DNA of 64,000 bases from Acidobacteriota bacterium. Its GTDB lineage: Bacteria > Acidobacteriota > Terriglobia > Acidiferrales > UBA7541. The notes beneath the pieces were generated by a model, which saw only the letters and a program-made list of their open reading frames with translations, was not told the DNA's origin and searched no databases. Where the stretch lies: positions 1-64,000 of the forward strand of contig QHYS01000166.1 of NCBI GenBank assembly GCA_003223325.1, read 5' to 3'. Each line of letters starts with the position of its first letter. Positions within the stretch are counted from its first letter, which is position 1. Of this stretch, positions 59,687 through 64,000 are shown piece after piece. A program made the translations under genes and the position numbers.

Positions 59687-59882
59687 CGGTTTCCGACGGT
59701 CGTTGCGGGGCACAAAACGCGGTGTAGCCGATACAGCCGATACGGATTGTATTTGCTTTTTGTTCGCCTAGGGATTAGCATGGGTGGCTGTTGAAAAGCG
59801 ATTTACGACGGTTAGTAACGAAAGACGTGATCTGATAGACTCCGCGCCTCCGCCGGCGGGGAAATCTCTCTCGAGGTGCACC

Positions 59883-60983
59883 ATGGCAGACGATCGCAAT
59901 AAGGTTCTGGAATCGGCCATTGCGCAGATCGAAAAGCAGTATGGCAAGGGCGCGATCATGCGCCTGGGCAATCGGGATGTGCTCGTGCCGGTGAGTGTGA
60001 TCCCCAGCGGATCGCTCAGCCTAGATGCTGCGCTTGGCGTGGGGGGATTTCCGCGCGGACGCGTGGTGGAAATTTTCGGGCCGGAGTCCGGCGGGAAGAC
60101 GACCATGACGCTGCACGCCATCGCGCAGGCACAAAAAATGGGCGGCCAGGCGGCTTTTATCGACGCCGAACACGCCCTGGATCCTGCTTATGCGCGCAAG
60201 CTTGGTGTAGATATAGATAATCTGCTCGTGTCACAGCCGGACAACGGCGAGCAGGCGCTGGAAATTGCCGAGACGCTGATTCGCTCGGGTGCATTGGACG
60301 TTGTTGTGGTGGACTCCGTGGCCGCGTTGGTGCCCCGCGCGGAATTGGAAGGCGAAATGGGCGAGCCGCAAATGGGCCTGCAGGCGCGGCTTATGTCGCA
60401 GGCGCTCAGAAAACTTACGGGCATAGTTTCGAAATCACGCACCTGCTTAATCTTCATTAACCAAATCCGCGAAAAAATCGGTGTGATGTTTGGCAATCCA
60501 GAAACAACCACCGGCGGGCGAGCCCTGAAATTCTATGCTTCCATTCGCCTGGACATCCGCCGCATTCAGTCCATCAAAGAAGGCGATCGCGTCGTGGGCT
60601 CGCGCACGCGAGGAAAAGTGGTGAAGAACAAAGTGGCGGCGCCGTTCCGCGAAGCGGAATTCGATATTCTCTACGGCGAAGGTATCTCGCTCGAAGGCGA
60701 TCTGCTCGATCTCGGCGTGACGCACAATCTGGTCGAAAAGAGCGGCACATGGCTCAGTTTTGGTGGCGAGAGGATCGGCCAGGGCCGCGAAAATGCGCGC
60801 CTTTTCCTAAAGGAGCATACCGAAATCCGAGCGAAGCTGGAATCCGCCCTGCGCAAAAAGCTCGGTTTGCCGAATCCGGCCGCTCAGGCCGAAGTTTCGT
60901 CAAGCAGTCCTGAACGACAACACGAGAAGGCCTCTGCGGCTTCCGCGGCGGCTGCGGCCGCCCGAGGCAAGAACGGCCGTTAG
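59883..60983 (+). CDS. recA: Recombinase A
   Basis: 366 residues from the ATG at 59883; the frame is open upstream to 59784, but family alignments begin [29 protein letters not shown]. Walker A is [20 protein letters not shown], followed by [60 protein letters not shown] and [20 protein letters not shown] (loop 2). An Ala/Ser-rich tail ends the protein. It forms filaments on single-stranded DNA for recombination and triggers LexA cleavage. I could not recognise an SOS box in the 200 bases before the start. Confidence 0.97.
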   Translation: MADDRNKVLESAIAQIEKQYGKGAIMRLGNRDVLVPVSVIPSGSLSLDAALGVGGFPRGRVVEIFGPESGGKTTMTLHAIAQAQKMGGQAAFIDAEHALDPAYARKLGVDIDNLLVSQPDNGEQALEIAETLIRSGALDVVVVDSVAALVPRAELEGEMGEPQMGLQARLMSQALRKLTGIVSKSRTCLIFINQIREKIGVMFGNPETTTGGRALKFYASIRLDIRRIQSIKEGDRVVGSRTRGKVVKNKVAAPFREAEFDILYGEGISLEGDLLDLGVTHNLVEKSGTWLSFGGERIGQGRENARLFLKEHTEIRAKLESALRKKLGLPNPAAQAEVSSSSPERQHEKASAASAAAAAARGKNGR

Positions 60984-61140
60984 CCCCTAGTGGGAACTCC
61001 CCAATATCGCCAAGGGCAAAATAGTGCCGATTGCCTATTGCATAGGACATCTCAGTTCTCTAGAATCCGCCTTGCTAGGATCCGGAGTTCAGTGCTAGTT
61101 CGGGCTGACCATTGCTTAGAATCTGACGTCTAATCGACAC

Positions 61141-62235
61141 ATGGAACCCAGTCCTATGTATCGTCTCAATCACGCTGTTCTTGGAGCTTTGCTCCTCTCG
61201 ATTTTTGCTTTTGCCCCACCCGCGACGTCGGCGGTGGCAAGAACTACCACGCACCGACCGCGGGTGCGCGGCGTTCCGACCTTCGTTGATTCCACGTTGG
61301 GTGATATTGCGACTTTTGACGATCCGGTCGTGCGTCAGGCAGCCATAGCCGGGCTCGGACGTTATAACGGCTCGGTCGTGGCTGTCGACCCGAATACGGG
61401 CCGTATTCTGAGCATCGTGAATCAAAAACTCGCCTTTTCCTCCGGATTCATCCCCTGTTCCACGATCAAGCCGGTGATCGCGGTGGCTGCGCTCGAAGAG
61501 AACGTCATCACGCGAGACACCATGATCAAGGTGGCGCCCCGGCTCTACTTGAATCTCGTCGAAGCCTTGGCGCACTCCAATAATGCTTTCTTCGAGGAAC
61601 TAGGCCGGCGGATGGGGTTTGAAACTGTCTCGCACTATGCGCGCCTGCTTGGATTGGGAGAGTTGGCCGGCTACGACCTTGCTGAAGAGCAGCCCGGAGC
61701 TTTCCCCTCCGAACCGCCTAAGAATGGCGGGGTAGCGCGGATGTCCAGCTTTGGTGAAGGGATTCAAATCACGCCTCTTCAGTTGGCCTCGCTTGTTTCC
61801 ACGCTGGCCAATGGCGGTACGATTTACTACCTGCAATACCCCCGTTCGGAGGCGGAAATCGCGAATTTCCAGCCGCGAATCAAGCGCAGGCTGGACATCG
61901 AATCGCTCCTGCCTGATGTCCGCGACGGTATGCTTGCGGCAGTCCTTTATGGCACCGCGCGCCTGAGCTATCTCGACGATGAACAAGCGCTGGGGAAGAC
62001 GGGAACTTGCTCCGATTCAGCTTCTCGGGTTGGGTGGTTCGTTTCCTACGCCGACCAGGTGCACCCGAAGATCGTAATTGCCGTTTTGATGAGGGGGCAC
62101 GGCCGAGTTGTCACGGGATCGATGGCCGCGCAGATTGCGGGTCGAATCTATCGCCGTCTCGATGGCGAGAATTATTTCGTAGACAAATTCGCGCCGAAAT
62201 CAAATTTCAGCGCGGATACAGCTACCGCGCACTAA
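61141..62235 (+). CDS. Penicillin-binding transpeptidase-domain protein, exported
   Basis: 364 residues (61156 is another possible start). A signal segment (AVLGALLLSIFAFAPPATSA) precedes a transpeptidase domain with SxxK in GFIPCSTIKPVIAVAALEEN (Ser-Thr-Ile-Lys), SxN in ALAHSNNAFFEELGRRMGF and KTG in QALGKTGTCSDSASRVGWFV. FGEGIQITPLQLASLVSTLA NGG is typical of class B PBPs. There is no transglycosylase or long N-terminal dimerisation domain, so it is shorter than PBP2/PBP3. Probably a peptidoglycan transpeptidase or a beta-lactamase-like sensor in the periplasm. Confidence 0.88.
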   Translation: MEPSPMYRLNHAVLGALLLSIFAFAPPATSAVARTTTHRPRVRGVPTFVDSTLGDIATFDDPVVRQAAIAGLGRYNGSVVAVDPNTGRILSIVNQKLAFSSGFIPCSTIKPVIAVAALEENVITRDTMIKVAPRLYLNLVEALAHSNNAFFEELGRRMGFETVSHYARLLGLGELAGYDLAEEQPGAFPSEPPKNGGVARMSSFGEGIQITPLQLASLVSTLANGGTIYYLQYPRSEAEIANFQPRIKRRLDIESLLPDVRDGMLAAVLYGTARLSYLDDEQALGKTGTCSDSASRVGWFVSYADQVHPKIVIAVLMRGHGRVVTGSMAAQIAGRIYRRLDGENYFVDKFAPKSNFSADTATAH

Positions 62236-62273
62236 TTTCCCTAAATTTCTTTGGTTTTTGAGCCAGCCTGGAT

Positions 62274-63296
62274 TTATCGGACTTCCCAGGTGTCGCCCGA
62301 ACGCAGCAGCTTATCGATATCACCGGCGCCACGCTTCGTCACCACATCCTTAATCTGATTGGCCATGATGTCTTCGTAGCGCGGAAAGTCGTTCCAGGAA
62401 CGAAACACGCCAACGGGAGTCGGGAAGCCCGGCATCTCTTCCATTTTTGCCAGCAAAAACGCATATGCCGGATTGCGATACTGTTCGTCGTGGATGAGCA
62501 GGTCGTGCTCGGAAACGCCGTTGCCTAACTGAACTACTTCGAGATCGAGCCCGTTCAGGCGTATGCCCTTGTCACGGTTTTTGCCGAAGATCAAGGGCTT
62601 GCCGTGTTCGAGCTGCACGAGGTGCTCGCTGCGGGAATCTTTCTCGGTCAAGTATTGCCAGGCGCCGTCGTTGAAGATGTTGCAGTTCTGCAGAATTTCG
62701 ATATACGCCGCGCCTTTGTGCGCCGCAGCCTTCTTCAAAGTCTCCTTCAAATGTTGCTGCATGACGTCGATCGATCGAGCCACAAATGTGGTCTCGGCTC
62801 CGATGGCCAGGGCCAGCGGATTGAAGGGGCGGGCGGCCGAACCGAACGGAGTCGACTTGGTCTTCTTCCCGAATTCCGAAGTCGGCGAATATTGCCCTTT
62901 GGTCAGGCCGTAGATGCGGTTGTTGAACATCAAAACCTTGATGCCTACGTTGCGGCGGAGCATATGGATGGTGTGATTGCCGCCGATAGAAAGCGAGTCG
63001 CCATCTCCGGTAGCCACCCAGACTTCGAGTTCCGGATGGGCGACCTTGATCCCTGTAGCCACAGCAGGTGCGCGCCCGTGAATCGAGTGGAATCCAAACG
63101 TGTTCATGTAATATGGAAAGCGGCTTGAGCAGCCGATGCCCGAGACAACCACAAATTTCTCGCGCGGAATACCCAGATCGGGAAAAACGGCCTGCACCGC
63201 TGACAAAATGGCGTAATCTCCGCAGCCGGGACACCAGCGGACTTCCTGGTCAGTTTGAAAATCCTTCTTCGTCAGAACTGGAACTGTGGCGTTCAT
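62274..63296 (-). CDS. korB: 2-oxoglutarate:ferredoxin oxidoreductase, beta subunit
   Basis: 340 residues. The thiamine-diphosphate site is visible: VRWCPGCGDYAILSAVQAVF, VVSGIGCSSRFPYYMNTFGF HSIHGRAPAVATG, then the metal-binding VWVATGDGDSLSIGGNHTIH with GDGD and NNRIYGLTKGQYSPTSEFGK. The Cys of the CPGCG motif may belong to a cluster site. With KorA it oxidises 2-oxoglutarate to succinyl-CoA and reduces ferredoxin, replacing or supplementing the dehydrogenase complex. It follows korA with a nine-base gap. Confidence 0.92.
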   Translation of the reverse strand: MNATVPVLTKKDFQTDQEVRWCPGCGDYAILSAVQAVFPDLGIPREKFVVVSGIGCSSRFPYYMNTFGFHSIHGRAPAVATGIKVAHPELEVWVATGDGDSLSIGGNHTIHMLRRNVGIKVLMFNNRIYGLTKGQYSPTSEFGKKTKSTPFGSAARPFNPLALAIGAETTFVARSIDVMQQHLKETLKKAAAHKGAAYIEILQNCNIFNDGAWQYLTEKDSRSEHLVQLEHGKPLIFGKNRDKGIRLNGLDLEVVQLGNGVSEHDLLIHDEQYRNPAYAFLLAKMEEMPGFPTPVGVFRSWNDFPRYEDIMANQIKDVVTKRGAGDIDKLLRSGDTWEVR

Positions 63297-63305
63297 GGTC
63301 TTCCC

Positions 63306-64000
63306 TTATCTCCCGTTTTTCCAGGCCCCGACTGCTCCGCAGCTGAGCACTTCTTCAATCTTGCCTTCCAGCTCAGCCTGTTTGAAGGGCTGGCCCTGGA
63401 TCTTGTTGTAGCCCTCCACGTCCACCAGATATTTTGCGCGCAGAATCATGGAGAGTTGGCCCATATTCATCTCCGGGACCAGCACTTTGCCATACCGCTC
63501 CATCACCTGCCCGAGATTGCGCGGAAGTGGGTTCAGGTAGCGCAGGTGAACGTGCCCAATGCGGCGTCCGGCCGCGCGCTGTGCTTTTACGGCAGCTGTA
63601 ATCGAGCCATAAGTTGAACCCCAACCCACGATCAGCAGATTGCCTTCGGCATCCCCGGCAGGCTCCACGTCCGGGACATCTTGCCCAATGGCCTCTACTT
63701 TCGCGGCTCTCAAACGAACCATCTTCTCGTGGTTCAACGGTTCGTAGTTTACGTTGCCGGTTACATCCTGCTTTTCGAGTCCCCCGATGCGGTGTTCCAA
63801 CCCCGGTGTTCCCGGAATCGCCCAGGGGCGGGCGAGAGTCTGCGGGTTGCGCTTATAAGGCAGAAATCCCTGCGGATCAGTGACGAAATGTACCGGGATC
63901 TGTGGAATCTCGCTGAGGCTCGGAATACGCCAGGGCTCCGCGCCATTCGCCAGGTATCCGTCGGAGAGCAGGATTACCGGGACCATATACTTCAGCGCTA
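63306..64000 (-). CDS. korA: 2-oxoglutarate:ferredoxin oxidoreductase, alpha subunit (5' end outside window)
   Basis: The last 231 residues are in the window; the frame is open at the right edge, and the ATG at 63986 is internal. Family marks are VPVILLSDGYLANGAEPWRI, a linker with DPQGFLPYKRNPQTLARPWA IPGTPG, GLEHRIGGLEKQDVTGNVNY, LLIVGWGSTYGSITAAVKAQ and VLVPEMNMGQLSMILRAKYL. These are the C-terminal part of the alpha (or fused gamma-alpha) chain, including the domain that closes over the cofactor. It lies directly upstream of korB in one operon. Confidence 0.9.
   Translation of the reverse strand, partial: ALKYMVPVILLSDGYLANGAEPWRIPSLSEIPQIPVHFVTDPQGFLPYKRNPQTLARPWAIPGTPGLEHRIGGLEKQDVTGNVNYEPLNHEKMVRLRAAKVEAIGQDVPDVEPAGDAEGNLLIVGWGSTYGSITAAVKAQRAAGRRIGHVHLRYLNPLPRNLGQVMERYGKVLVPEMNMGQLSMILRAKYLVDVEGYNKIQGQPFKQAELEGKIEEVLSCGAVGAWKNGR

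Noticed and set aside
59687-59882. SOS box upstream of recA
   Set aside because: No palindrome matching a known LexA operator could be recognised; acidobacterial operators may differ, so I make no call.
1-64000. CRISPR array or cas genes
   Set aside because: No regularly spaced repeats were seen; the only Cas4-like feature is the nuclease domain fused to the UvrD-type helicase.

Overview
The window looks like a chromosomal stretch from an Acidobacteriota (Terriglobia/Solibacter-like) bacterium. The reasons are three VWFA proteins of the type largely restricted to that phylum, the expansion of small secreted acidobacterial families (DUF6152 and the 'GxWEGxTLVVDxTNF' family), a TonB with a long cytoplasmic N-terminus, PD40/TolB-like propellers and many Tat-exported hydrolases. 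No 16S gene is present, so the assignment is inferred from gene families only.

Region 1 (1-12.3 kb) is an accessory, scarred zone. It starts with a partial DUF6788-like gene, then severed tRNA halves (5' part of a tRNA-Gln(UUG), 3' part of a tRNA-Pro(CGG)), three hypothetical genes and a broken IS630 transposase. A complete tRNA-Gln(CUG) at 3648-3722 follows. Its 3' half is repeated exactly (44 bp) at 10813-10856, which brackets a 7.1-kb genomic island. The island carries a wrecked tyrosine integrase with a XerC-like recombinase fragment inside it, an excisionase-like HTH remnant, an intact serine recombinase, an arylsulfotransferase lipoprotein, a PilZ protein and a secreted lipoprotein-sorting-like protein. 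Just outside the right end, an intrinsic terminator is followed directly by a group II intron that has lost its reverse-transcriptase ORF.

Region 2 (12.3-39.1 kb) is dominated by exported proteins: a PQQ alcohol dehydrogenase with the lanthanide-type Asp, two alpha/beta hydrolases (one fluoroacetate-dehalogenase-like), a PD40 propeller, an amidohydrolase, an NHL propeller, four DUF6152 proteins and eight members of the WEG/TLVVD family. In the middle lie an FMN-binding protein, an ApbE flavin transferase and an RnfD/NqrB-like membrane protein (28.4-31.1 kb), followed by two DUF6644-type membrane proteins. Several genes here are frameshifted or are remnants (21.4 kb, 22.3 kb, 25.0 kb). The region reads as a periplasmic/outer-surface oxidation and hydrolysis zone that grew by duplication; its substrate cannot be told from sequence.

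Region 3 (39.2-64 kb) is ordinary core genome: DAO oxidoreductase, SDR, glycogen-debranching-type glucosidase, VOC protein, TonB, ileS-lspA-rluD-type operon, three VWFA proteins, a UvrD-type helicase fused to a PD-(D/E)XK/Fe-S nuclease, thiolase and 3-hydroxyacyl-CoA dehydrogenase, recA, a penicillin-binding transpeptidase and korAB (2-oxoglutarate:ferredoxin oxidoreductase). Between the third VWFA gene and the helicase is a strong candidate small RNA gene (about 54120-54280): consensus sigma70 promoter, three perfect-stem hairpins and an intrinsic terminator.
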